The translations under genes were made by a program, and so were the position numbers. Below are positions 8,021 to 15,817 of a stretch of DNA of 64,000 nt, one piece after another. Source of the DNA: Tunturiibacter empetritectus (lineage in GTDB: Bacteria; Acidobacteriota; Terriglobia; Terriglobales; Acidobacteriaceae). Under the pieces are notes generated by a model, which did not search any database, was not told where the DNA came from, and worked only from the letters and a program-made list of their open reading frames with translations. The stretch spans positions 186,001-250,000 of the forward strand of contig NZ_JACHDZ010000003.1 in assembly GCF_014201375.1 (NCBI RefSeq), written 5' to 3'. The stretch's first letter is position 1; every line of letters begins with the position of its first letter.

Positions 8021-8617
8021 ATGCGTGAGATCGATGTGGAACGTGCGGTGGATCCCTTTGCGTTATTCGGCTTGTGGTTGAGTGATGCAGAGGCTGCCGA
8101 GTTGAACGATCCGAATGCGGTGGCGCTGGCTACGGCTACACGGGAGGGAGTGCCCAGTGTGCGGATGGTGTTGATGAAACGCGCGGATGAGCGCGGATTC
8201 TGTTTCTATACGAATGCGGAGAGTCAGAAGGGTTTGGAGTTGGCAGAGAATCCGCGGGCGGCGATGTGTTTTCACTGGAAGTCGCGGCGGCGACAGGTGC
8301 GTGTCTCGGGATCGGTGGCCGAGCTGCCGGGTGAGGATGCGGACGAGTACTTTCATAGCCGGTCGCGGCTGAGTCAGCTTGGTGCGGCGGCCTCCGAACA
8401 GAGTCGCGTGCTGGCCTCGCGAGAGGCGCTGGTGGAGCGGGTGAAGGAGTTGGAGCGGGAGTTTCCGGGGGAGATTCCTCGACCAGAATACTGGCGAGGG
8501 TATGTGCTACGGCCGGAGCGGATTGAGTTCTGGAAGGACGGAGAGGGACGGCTGCACGACCGGTTTCTATTTACGAGAAGCAGCGGAGTCTGGAATAAGG
8601 AGCGATTGTTTCCTTAG
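8021..8617 (+). CDS. pdxH: Pyridoxamine/pyridoxine 5'-phosphate oxidase
   Basis: A 198-residue FMN-dependent oxidase making pyridoxal 5'-phosphate. Conserved elements in order: PNAVALATATREGVPSVRMV, LMKRADERGFCFYTNAESQK (FMN and PLP site), FHWKSRRRQVRVSG, EYFHSRSRLSQLGAAASEQS, and the C-terminal PEYWRGYVLRPERIEFW with RLHDRF. The ATG at 8021 follows GGGAGGG at the proper distance; an in-frame extension upstream is not conserved. It stands alone, with a family B-like repeat downstream. Confidence 0.96.
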   Translation: MREIDVERAVDPFALFGLWLSDAEAAELNDPNAVALATATREGVPSVRMVLMKRADERGFCFYTNAESQKGLELAENPRAAMCFHWKSRRRQVRVSGSVAELPGEDADEYFHSRSRLSQLGAAASEQSRVLASREALVERVKELEREFPGEIPRPEYWRGYVLRPERIEFWKDGEGRLHDRFLFTRSSGVWNKERLFP

Positions 8618-8660
8618 AACTGCGCGGCTCGTGAATGATTTCAGAAGACGAAACAACAAA

Positions 8661-8724
8661 GGCGAGATGCGGAGGTCTCCCCCTACGCCGCGCGCTGAGC
8701 TGCACGTCTCCGGTCGAGATGACG
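8661..8724. repeat. Family B dispersed repeat, diverged copy B3
   Basis: GCGAGATGCGGAGGTCTCC at its left and CGGTCGAGATGACGCAT at its right match the ends of copies B1 and B2. The middle is different (CCGCGCGCTGAGCTGCACG), so the B1/B2 hairpin is not conserved here. It occupies most of the pdxH to DUF1800 gap. Confidence 0.6.
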
Positions 8725-8779
8725 CATCTTAGAGCTCAAAGAGACTGAGTTTGTCCGGTTGAATGAGATGGCCTGGAGG

Positions 8780-10882
8780 TCAGCGGAGTTGGAACTCGGG
8801 GCTGCCCATGACGAGGGCGGTTAGCAGGTTGAGGGTGTCGGTGGAGTTGGTGGTGGGAATTTCGGTTATTTGCTTGTGGATGAGTTGATTGGTCTGGGTG
8901 GAGACGTCATTGCCGATGAGCGTGTCTTCGAGGACGTGGAGGGCTATGTCCTGGCCGGCTGCATCGGGTGGAGGCTGGTTCGGGGTGCCATTGTGGATCT
9001 CGGCGGTGAGGAGGGCTTCGGAGAACTTCGCTCTGTTGGTGGACATCTCCGACGCGGGCGCGCTGGCGGGCTGGGACATGAGGCCGAGTGCGAGGACGTG
9101 GGCTGAGTCGAACTTTTGATTTGCGAACTTGTTGCCGGTGAGGGAGTAGGCGAAGTTGAGGCGATCGACGAGAGCGGTGGAGTTCATCCACAGGTCGGCG
9201 GTGATGTAGTAGCCGGTCGGGGGGAGCGCGTAGTAGAGGGGCATGCCCATCGTCTTGAGGGTGTTGACCAGGGCGCCGGGGTTGACCGGGTCGGTGGCGG
9301 TGGTGCGGAAGGCGGAGGCAACGAACTCCATCGGAGTCTTGACCTTGTTGCGGAAGTACTTCTTCGAGTTGAACTCGGGAGACTGGACCAGGGTGCGGAG
9401 GATGGCTTTGATGTCGCCGTCGGTGGCGAGGTAGGTGGCGGCCATGCGGTCGACGAGGGCGGGTGGCGGGTCGTCGGCGAGGAAGCGCTGGGCTAATTTG
9501 TAACTGATGAAGTGCGCAGTGTGCGGGTCAGCGGCAAGGATGGTGAGAGCTTCGATTCCCTCTTTCATGCCGGCTTGCGTCGCCGCTTGAGAGGCGTTGG
9601 GGAGGATAGGTTCTGAGGAGATGGTGCGCCTGAGCCACTGTTTGGGGCCGGGCTCGTGTTTTTTGTAGTCGTATTGGAAGGGGCCACCCTGGTTGGGGCG
9701 ATCGACGGTCCAGCCGGTGAGGATGGCGGAGAGTGCGGTGACGTCTGCCTGGGTGTAGCCGCCGTTGACGCCTACGGTGTGGAGCTCCATGACTTCCCTG
9801 CCGTAGTTCTCGTTGAGGCCGTGGTTGCCCCTCTTCGACTTGGGGTTGGCAGGGTTGACTCCGTTGGCCAGGGAGTCTGGGCCGATGGATAACCAGTTGT
9901 CGAGGTAGATCATCATCGCCGGGGTTTGGGCGGTGGCGAGGAGGAGGTCGCGGAACTTGCCGAGGGCGTGTTTGCGGATGGCGTCGCGCTCGTAGCTGGC
10001 GGTGTACCAGTTGTCGGAGTCTTTGCCGATGAAGATGTTGAAGTGGTTGAACCAGAAGTCGGACATGACCTCCTGGAGCTGGCGTTCGCTGAGGATGGCG
10101 CGGAGGATCTTGGCCTGGGAGAGCTCGTCGATGAGGTAGTGGGGTGCGCCGATGTTGGCGGCCATGCCGTTGAAGATCTCGCGCTCGCGGGGGGTGAAAT
10201 CGCTGAGCAGGAGATTTTTTTGGTCGCCGCCGACATAGGTGGTGAAGGCGATGCGGTCGGGGATGGGCAGCTTGATGAGCGCGGCCATTCGCTGATTTTT
10301 GGGGAGGGCGAAGAGCTCTCCGGCCACGCGTGCGGCGGTATCCTGGTCGGTTTTCTTCTGGGTGGCTGCTTCGGCGTCGGTGGGTGGGGGCGTGATGAGT
10401 TTGCCGTCGGCGTTGGTCTTTTTGCTGGCGATGTCTTTGTTGAGTTTGTAGACCTGGACCTGGTACATGGCGAGGAGGAGGGGTTCGGTGGGGTAGGGGC
10501 GTTTGCCTTCGGCGGTGATGGCGATGGTGAAGTGGTCGGGAAAGAGCTGGAGGGCTTGGTCGGGCTGGAGGTTGAGGGTAGTGTAGTCGGCGAGGCGGCG
10601 GTCGAGGGCGGCGTCGGGGATGGCGGCGGGGTTGAGTTGCTGCTCGAACCACCTTTCGGGGGTGAGGGCGATTACTTTTTCGAGGTCGCCGGGGCGGGGG
10701 CCGAAGGTGAAGCGGCTGAGGATCTGCTGGGCCCGTTCCTGCTGGGTGAGGGGGATGAGTGGGGCGGGTTTGGCTGGCTTGGACTTTGCGGGTTTCGGCG
10801 TGGGCTTGGGCGGAGTCTGGGTTTGGGGGTGCGCGGGGGCGGCGACGGCTAGAGCAAGGAGAATCGGTAAGAACCTTCGCAT
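8780..10882 (-). CDS. DUF1800 domain protein, exported
   Basis: A 700-residue protein with signal peptide MRRFLPILLALAVAAPAHPQ, then a Pro/Lys-rich linker (residues ~20-45). The DUF1800 domain begins at QQILSRFTFGPRPGDLEKV and includes VMSDFWFNHFNIFIGKD, NENYGREVMELHTVGVNGGYTQ, LTGWTVDRP and KYFRNKVKTPMEFVASAFR, all typical of the family. Function is unknown; the usual partner is an exported DUF1501 protein encoded next door, which is not present here. Start is the ATG at 10882 with AGAGG upstream. Periplasmic location is inferred. Confidence 0.9.
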   Translation of the reverse strand: MRRFLPILLALAVAAPAHPQTQTPPKPTPKPAKSKPAKPAPLIPLTQQERAQQILSRFTFGPRPGDLEKVIALTPERWFEQQLNPAAIPDAALDRRLADYTTLNLQPDQALQLFPDHFTIAITAEGKRPYPTEPLLLAMYQVQVYKLNKDIASKKTNADGKLITPPPTDAEAATQKKTDQDTAARVAGELFALPKNQRMAALIKLPIPDRIAFTTYVGGDQKNLLLSDFTPREREIFNGMAANIGAPHYLIDELSQAKILRAILSERQLQEVMSDFWFNHFNIFIGKDSDNWYTASYERDAIRKHALGKFRDLLLATAQTPAMMIYLDNWLSIGPDSLANGVNPANPKSKRGNHGLNENYGREVMELHTVGVNGGYTQADVTALSAILTGWTVDRPNQGGPFQYDYKKHEPGPKQWLRRTISSEPILPNASQAATQAGMKEGIEALTILAADPHTAHFISYKLAQRFLADDPPPALVDRMAATYLATDGDIKAILRTLVQSPEFNSKKYFRNKVKTPMEFVASAFRTTATDPVNPGALVNTLKTMGMPLYYALPPTGYYITADLWMNSTALVDRLNFAYSLTGNKFANQKFDSAHVLALGLMSQPASAPASEMSTNRAKFSEALLTAEIHNGTPNQPPPDAAGQDIALHVLEDTLIGNDVSTQTNQLIHKQITEIPTTNSTDTLNLLTALVMGSPEFQLR

Positions 10883-11394
10883 AGACGCCTCTGGCTGGTT
10901 AGACCTGACATCGGGTTCGAAGTTGCGTTTTCGCTTTGGTGGGAGGAGACGGTACCCCCTCCCCTACTGGGCGGTATTTTTGGCGTAAAGCCTTTCGATT
11001 CTTTACCTTGCGGGTGACCCCTGGCTGCAAGGCATTGCAAATAAATGAGTTGCGTACAAAATACTTGTTATCAGCAGGTTAGCAGGGAGTTCGATGGCGG
11101 CGATCCCCTTCTCTCATCCCTGTATCAAGTATAGCTATTGGAGGCTAACTGATACGCCACGCGAATCTGCAGGGCTGGCGCGGGTTTTGGTGAGTTGGGG
11201 GCTTGACAGCTTTTGGGGTTTCCCAAAATGGTGAGGGTGTTGACTGTGGTCGCGGTGTGGTGGGCTGTGGAAGCGTCGGCGAGAAGCAGGTTCCTCCACT
11301 TCGGTCGGAATGACACGTTAGAGAAGGGCCGGAATGACAACACTGAGGGTGAATTTGAAACATCGTAAGAAACCGGTATGGTGGGCTCACGAGT
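10883..11394. other. 512-bp gene-free region
   Basis: No convincing gene is seen. It holds a C-rich tract (GGTACCCCCTCCCCTA near 10950), followed by an A/T-rich stretch. A perfect 7-bp hairpin TTTTGGG/CCCAAAA lies at 11211-11228. A motif CAGGTTCCTCCACTTCGGTCGG-like, ending GAATGAC, sits at 11284-11313 and is related to family B tails. Promoters for the divergent DUF1800 and GNAT genes must lie here, but no clear -35/-10 pair can be defended. Confidence 0.5.
11283..11340. repeat. Short family B-related repeat (B4)
   Basis: AGCAGGTTCCTCC plus CTTCGGTCGGAATGAC resembles 12718-12731 (CAGCAGGTTCCTCC) and the CTTCGGTCGAGATGAC tails of B1-B3. GGAATGACA occurs twice inside it (11308 and 11331 areas). 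It looks like a degraded member of a mosaic intergenic repeat family. Confidence 0.45.
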
Positions 11395-11920
11395 GTGGTT
11401 CGTGCGGCGACGGGGCGGGATGCGGGCGCTATCGCCCATGTGCATGTGGCGAGTTGGAGGACGACGTACGGGGATTGTGCCGGAGCTCTATCTTGCGGGT
11501 TTGAAGGAGACTGAGCGCGAGGCTTCGTGGCGGGAGTGGCTGACTCTGGATATCGATGTGTTTGTTGCGGAGTTGGAGGGTGAAGTGGTTGGGTTCGCCA
11601 GCGGAGGGGCGATACGGGAGCGTGTGGAGGGGTTCGATGCGGAGTTGTTTGCGATCTACCTGCTGCGGGAGGCGCAGGGGCATGGGATTGGGACGGCTCT
11701 TGTGAGGAGGCTTGCTGGGTCGTTGAAGGAGAGAGGGTTCGGGAGCATGGTGGCCTGGGTGCTCGAGGACAATGCGTCGGGACCGTTTTATACGTGGTCT
11801 GGAGCGGTGCGAGTTTGTTCCAAGGAGATGGAAGTGGGTGGGGTGATGCTTCCGGTGGTGGCTTATGGGTGGGGTGATCTTGAGGCGATTGCGGCAGGTG
11901 TTGGTAGTGGGTCAGTTTGA
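11395..11920 (+). pseudogene. GNAT N-acetyltransferase with apparent frameshift
   Basis: From GTG at 11395 the frame reads VVRAATGRDAGAIAHVHVAS then WRTTYG, a normal GNAT N-terminus, until 11472. The rest of the enzyme, GIVPELYLAGLKETEREAS onwards, with acetyl-CoA loop LLREAQGHGIGTALVRRLAG and NASGPFYTWSGAV, continues in another frame from 11471. The junction is the G-run GGGG at 11470-11473; a length change of two more or one fewer G restores one frame. Either the gene is broken or the run was misread. The downstream frame alone gives a 180-residue protein whose first ~30 residues look unnatural. An acetyl-transfer substrate is not predictable. Confidence 0.7.
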
Positions 11921-12028
11921 ACTCAGGGCAACCAAAGTTACCTATAACCCCGTTTTTCGTGCACCTACCTCCGCAGTCAGTGCCCATAACCTACAAGGCG
12001 TAATGAACTCTGCCGGAGGGAGACCTTG

Positions 12029-12457
12029 CTACTCAAGCAACGCACGGATCCGCTCAGCCGTTACTGGATCATGGCTTACCGTTCTTGTACAACCGCGTTT
12101 ATCAACAAGCACGACGAGCAACTCGTGTTTGCCTTCGATCGAACCAAAGCGTTTTGTTACAGCCTCTCGCGTCCGCTGATCCGGCATCTTTATTGATAGG
12201 CCTGGTGGCCAACCCATCGTGAGAAAAGTAGTAGTGTCTGGCACAATGACAAGGTGCAGAGCTGTCATGATGTCGGAACGCTTGGAAAGTAGTCCGATTT
12301 GTCGACTGAACTTCTCAGACTGCGGACCAGCGGCGACGACATAAAGTACAGGCTGGCTGTTGAAGCCAAGCGAAGTATCTGGGTGTTTGCTCTGAACCTG
12401 CGCATGCAGATTTGCCGCCAGAAGAGTCATTCCCAAAAGACTCCGCAGAGATCGCAT
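12029..12457 (-). CDS. Small exported protein, DUF4174-like
   Basis: A 142-residue product with a short hydrophobic signal (MRSLRSLLGMTLLAANLHAQ). The body has a thioredoxin-like alternation: PVLYVVAAGPQSEKFSRQ, then MTALHLVIVPDTT and, at the end, KHELLVVLVDKRGCTRTVS followed by TAERIRALLE. That last part resembles the DUF4174 pattern (a valine-rich strand followed by a D-x-x-G turn). No CxxC is present. ATG at 12457. No operon partners. The family call is tentative and the function unknown. Confidence 0.6.
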   Translation of the reverse strand: MRSLRSLLGMTLLAANLHAQVQSKHPDTSLGFNSQPVLYVVAAGPQSEKFSRQIGLLSKRSDIMTALHLVIVPDTTTFLTMGWPPGLSIKMPDQRTREAVTKRFGSIEGKHELLVVLVDKRGCTRTVSHDPVTAERIRALLE

Positions 12458-12911
12458 ATTCGGTTAGACACTCGAAGGGCGCACGTTGTTCCTGCAAAGT
12501 CGGATTGTCGGAGACTTTGGTCATTTACTCCAAACTGACCCACTACCCGGGTGGTTGATGGTGGTTTTTTCGTGGTGAGTTTGTGGTGGATGATGGTGGC
12601 TTTGTGGTACACCCGCACGACAACAACGGCGACCGCAGATTCTATTCCACCTCCTGACCGTGGCCAGCTCGATAGAGACCAAGCTAAAGCCTTGGGGTAC
12701 CTAGAGGCAACGACAACAGCAGGTTCCTCCCCCGTTCGACTGCTCTCAGGGTGCGGAAGGACGACAAAAAAATAACAACAACAGCAAAGGCAAAATACGG
12801 GGGTCTCTCCACTGCGCTGTTCACGGTGAGACTGTGAACAGCTTCGGTCGAGATGACGATTTTGGTGGATGGAAGAGCGGCAACGCTTGGAGTGTTTGGT
12901 GGGTGTGTGCC
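12458..12911. other. 454-bp gene-free region with repeats
   Basis: It contains a TGG-rich tract (about 12548-12612), a family B-related stretch (CAACGACAACAGCAGGTTCC, 12707-12726), an A/C-rich run (ACAAAAAAATAACAACAACAGC, quoted only in part here: AAAAAAATAACAACAACAGC) and the full family B copy B1. No ORF here has the character of a real gene. Confidence 0.55.
12791..12860. repeat. Family B dispersed repeat, copy B1
   Basis: The 70-bp unit runs from CAAAATACGGGGGTCTCTCC to CTTCGGTCGAGATGACGAT. Its core is a perfect 9-bp hairpin GCTGTTCAC/GTGAACAGC with loop GGTGAGACT. It is nearly identical to B2 (19601-19670). It lies downstream of msrQ (stop 12912). Confidence 0.85.
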
Positions 12912-13622
12912 CTAGACGGAGCTGGGGCGGGTGGGGATGGGGGTGGGGGTTTTGAGGCGCTTCATTGCGGTGTAGGCTACGCGGGCGAGGAGGAGGAGGG
13001 TTAGGACTGCGGTGACCTTCCAGGGGGCGTTGTTGCCTTTTTTGACTAGCCACCAGAAGTGGACGACTCCGGCGCAGGCTGCGAGGTAGACGAGGCGGTG
13101 GAGACGCTGCCAGTTTTTGCCGCCCATGGCTCGCATGATGAAGGCTGGTGAGGTGCAGGCCAGGGCGAGAAGGAGGAGCCAGGCGAAGAGGCCTACCTGG
13201 ATGAAGCGGCGCTTGAGGACGTCTTCGACCATGCCGGGCCAGATGAGCTTCCACTGGGTGACGAGCGCGCTGGGATGGCCGGCGTGGAGGCCGGTGAGGG
13301 CGGTGGCGATGTCGTATCCGGAGAAGAGGAAGATGTAGGTGGCGAGATGGAGGGTTGCGTAGAAGAAGGCGTAGAGGCCGATGAGGCGGCGGAAGCGGAT
13401 GAGGAAGCCGAGGCTGGTGGCGAGGCGGCGGATGGGTGTGATGGCGAGGGAGGCGAAGAGGGTGTAGAGGGTCCAGTCGCCGGTGTAATGGGTGATGTAG
13501 TTGACGGGGTCGGCGTTGAGGGCGAGGGCGCCTGAGGTGTAGAAGTGCAGGAGCCAGGCGAGGGGGGCGAGGCAGAGGAGGTGCACGAGGACTTTGAGGA
13601 GGATGATGGCGCGCTTGGACAT
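12912..13622 (-). CDS. msrQ: Methionine sulfoxide reductase haem-binding membrane subunit MsrQ (YedZ)
   Basis: A 236-residue inner-membrane b-type haem protein that passes electrons from the quinone pool/flavin to periplasmic MsrP. Six hydrophobic helices are visible. Haem-ligand histidines are expected in FFYATLHLATYIFLF and in NWQRLHRLVYLAACAGVVHFWW (residues ~85-95 and ~165-185). THYTGDWTLYTLFASLAITP and RFRRLIGLYAFFY are family hallmarks. ATG at 13622. It is normally translated directly after msrP; here a DUF1275 gene on the opposite strand sits between the two. Confidence 0.94.
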   Translation of the reverse strand: MSKRAIILLKVLVHLLCLAPLAWLLHFYTSGALALNADPVNYITHYTGDWTLYTLFASLAITPIRRLATSLGFLIRFRRLIGLYAFFYATLHLATYIFLFSGYDIATALTGLHAGHPSALVTQWKLIWPGMVEDVLKRRFIQVGLFAWLLLLALACTSPAFIMRAMGGKNWQRLHRLVYLAACAGVVHFWWLVKKGNNAPWKVTAVLTLLLLARVAYTAMKRLKTPTPIPTRPSSV

Positions 13623-13752
13623 TGGGCTGGGGTTAGTTTAGCTCGGGTGCTGGGATTGCCGGGCGTGTTGATGCCCCGGGCAGAATGAGTGGGAAGATGC
13701 AAGGAACGCTGTAGCGAGTGGGAAGCTGCGATGATGGAAGAAGGCGGTGGCG

Positions 13753-14511
13753 ATGCCAGTTCTTTATCTTCGCAAGTTGACGGGAAGTGAACGCAGCCAG
13801 AAGGCCAACCGGCAGCTTGCGCACTTCCTCGCTTTCATCGCGGGAGCGGCAAATGCCGGGGGATATGTGGCGGTGAAGCAGTATACGTCGCACATGTCCG
13901 GGATTGTGTCGGCGATGGCGGATGCTACGGCGGCACGGGATGTGAGGTGGCTGGCGGCGGGAGTGAGTGCGTTGCTGGCGTTTCTGGCGGGGGCAGCGTG
14001 TACAGCGATCCTGGTGAATTGGGGACGGAGACGCGATCTGCACAGCGAGTATGCGTTGCCGATGATGCTCGAGGCTGGGTTGCTGTTGTGCTTCGGGCTG
14101 ATGGGCGGCCATCTGGCGCGTAATGGGTGGTTTGTGGTGCCTGCGACGGTGGCGCTGCTCTGTTTCACGATGGGGCTGCAAAATGCGATTATCACGAAGA
14201 TCTCTCAGGCGGAGATACGAACGACGCATGTGACCGGCATGGTGACAGACATTGGGATTGAATTGGGCAAAGCTTTGTATTGGAACCGGCGGGGCGAGAA
14301 TGAGGGGCTTACCGCGGTACGGGCAGATCTCGAGAAGCTGTGGCTGCTGGTGTCGCTGGTCGGATTGTTCTTTGTCGGGGGCGTGGTGGGGGCAGTGGGA
14401 TTCAAGAGGATGGGTTTTGCCGCGACGCTGCCGCTGGCTGTAGTGCTGCTGATGCTCGCGTTTGTTCCGATTATGGACGATGTGCGGGAGCGGAGTGCTC
14501 GTGCTTCGTAA
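13753..14511 (+). CDS. DUF1275 (YoaK-type) membrane protein
   Basis: A 252-residue protein with about six membrane segments. HFLAFIAGAANAGGYVAVKQYTSHMSGIVSAMAD is the family's first block (here broken across: AGAANAGGY and TSHMSG), followed by GLQNAIITKISQAEIRTTHV and TGMVTDIGIELG. Function of the family is not established. ATG at 13753 is preferred to a GTG two codons upstream because AAGAAGG lies eight bases before it. It is oriented against msrP and msrQ and followed 33 bases later by a family A repeat, consistent with insertion between those genes. Confidence 0.9.
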   Translation: MPVLYLRKLTGSERSQKANRQLAHFLAFIAGAANAGGYVAVKQYTSHMSGIVSAMADATAARDVRWLAAGVSALLAFLAGAACTAILVNWGRRRDLHSEYALPMMLEAGLLLCFGLMGGHLARNGWFVVPATVALLCFTMGLQNAIITKISQAEIRTTHVTGMVTDIGIELGKALYWNRRGENEGLTAVRADLEKLWLLVSLVGLFFVGGVVGAVGFKRMGFAATLPLAVVLLMLAFVPIMDDVRERSARAS

Positions 14512-14543
14512 CACTCTGTCTTCGGGAACAATGACTAAGGATG

Positions 14544-14630
14544 TGTCCTGCCGGACGGGCCCACTACGCGTGGGGCGGTCACTTCGTGACGTATATACCG
14601 CTTCGCGTGGCGCTCCCGTTGGTCGCGAGG
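14544..14630. repeat. Family A dispersed repeat, copy A3 (left arm)
   Basis: This is a clean left arm. In order it has the 17-bp end TGTCCTGCCGGACGGGC, the hairpin CCCAC/GTGGG, then GTCACTTCGTGAC, the palindrome GTATATAC and finally CTCCCGTTGGTCGCGAGG. It lies between the DUF1275 stop and the msrP stop (convergent genes). Confidence 0.9.
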
Positions 14631-14669
14631 CGTACCAGGACCGCCACCCGCGCAGAACGCACTTCCGCA

Positions 14670-15659
14670 TCAATAGAATTTTTTCAGGTCCATGCCGGTG
14701 TAGAGGCTGGCTACTTGGTCGCCGTAGCCGTTGAACATCTGCGTGGGGATGTTGCGGGGGAGGAGGCTGGAGTCGAGGCGGCGCTCGTGGGCCTGGGACC
14801 AGCGGGCGTTGTCGAAGTTGGGATTGACATTGGAGTAGAAGCCGTACTCGTCGCCGTCGGCCTCGTTCCAGGTGGTCGCAGGCTGCTTGTCGGTGAAGTG
14901 GAAGCGGACGATGGCTTTGGCGGATTTGAAGCCGTACTTCCAGGGGACGATGACGCGTACGGGAGCGCCGTTCTGGTTGGGCAGGACCTGGCCGTAGCAG
15001 CCGAAGGTGAGCAGGGTGAGGGGGTTCATGGCCTCGTCCATGCGGAGGCCTTCTCGATAGGGCCAATCGTAGCTGGAGGGCTCGTAGGGCATGACTTTGC
15101 GGTTGTTGTAGGAGAAGAACTGGATGTACTTCGCGCTGGGGAGGGGCTGGCAGAAGTTGATGAACTCGGAGAGGGAGTAGCCGTCCCATGGGATAATCAT
15201 GGACCAGGCTTCGACGCAGCGGAAGCGGTAGACGCGGGATTCGAGCGGACGGTATGAGAGGAGGTCGTCGATGTTGATGGTCTGGGGCTTTTTGACCATG
15301 CCGGTGATCTGGACGGGCCAGGGGCGGGTTTGGAGGCGGTAGGCTTCGTGGGAGGGGTCGGACTTGTCGGTGCCGTACTCGTAAAAATTATTGTAGGTGG
15401 AGGCCTTGGCGAGGGGAGTTTGCGGGTCGTCGAGGGTGTACTTGCTGGAGATGGTTTTGAGTTGCTCGGCGGCTTGCACCGTTGTTGGCGGATTGATGAG
15501 GGAGGGGATGGTGCGGGCGGCGAGGGCGGCGGCGCCGAGGGTGGCGGCGGAGGTGAGGAAGCGGCGGCGGGAGTGCTGATGCTCCTCGAAGACGTGCTGC
15601 GGGGTGATCTCGGAGGATCGGATGGTGGCTTCGAGGCTGGGCGATTTGCGGAGGAGCAT
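14670..15659 (-). CDS. msrP: Periplasmic protein-methionine-sulfoxide reductase catalytic subunit MsrP (YedY)
   Basis: A 329-residue molybdopterin enzyme that repairs oxidised methionines in envelope proteins. The Tat signal is QHSRRRFLTSAATLGAAALA (residues ~25-45). The Mo-ligating cysteine is in YRFRCVEAWSMIIPWDGY, and TYNNFYEYGTDKSDP and CYGQVLPNQNGAPVRVIVPW are conserved in YedY. ATG at 15659 is chosen (GAGGA about nine bases upstream); an in-frame extension upstream is unconserved and would bury the Tat signal. Its haem partner msrQ lies 1 kb downstream, past the inserted DUF1275 gene. Confidence 0.95.
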   Translation of the reverse strand: MLLRKSPSLEATIRSSEITPQHVFEEHQHSRRRFLTSAATLGAAALAARTIPSLINPPTTVQAAEQLKTISSKYTLDDPQTPLAKASTYNNFYEYGTDKSDPSHEAYRLQTRPWPVQITGMVKKPQTINIDDLLSYRPLESRVYRFRCVEAWSMIIPWDGYSLSEFINFCQPLPSAKYIQFFSYNNRKVMPYEPSSYDWPYREGLRMDEAMNPLTLLTFGCYGQVLPNQNGAPVRVIVPWKYGFKSAKAIVRFHFTDKQPATTWNEADGDEYGFYSNVNPNFDNARWSQAHERRLDSSLLPRNIPTQMFNGYGDQVASLYTGMDLKKFY

Positions 15660-15817
15660 TGGGTTGGTTTCCTCGTTACAGATTACTGCCAGTAGGTAGG
15701 ACGCGGAATGCGGGTTCGGGTTACAGGCGCTGATGGTAGTACGGCTGGGGTAGGGCGATGGATGGCGGGGATTTCTGGCGTGATTTGGGGTGGGTGGGTG
15801 TGAGAGATTAGAAAGCA

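Noticed and set aside
9926..10852. 308-residue plus-strand open frame
   Set aside because: Antisense of the DUF1800 gene; Gly/Val/Glu-rich, no conserved motif.
13633..15189. 518-residue minus-strand open frame across DUF1275 and msrP
   Set aside because: It spans two real genes in wrong frames and a repeat. Composition (Arg/His/Pro/Gln) is typical of shadow frames.
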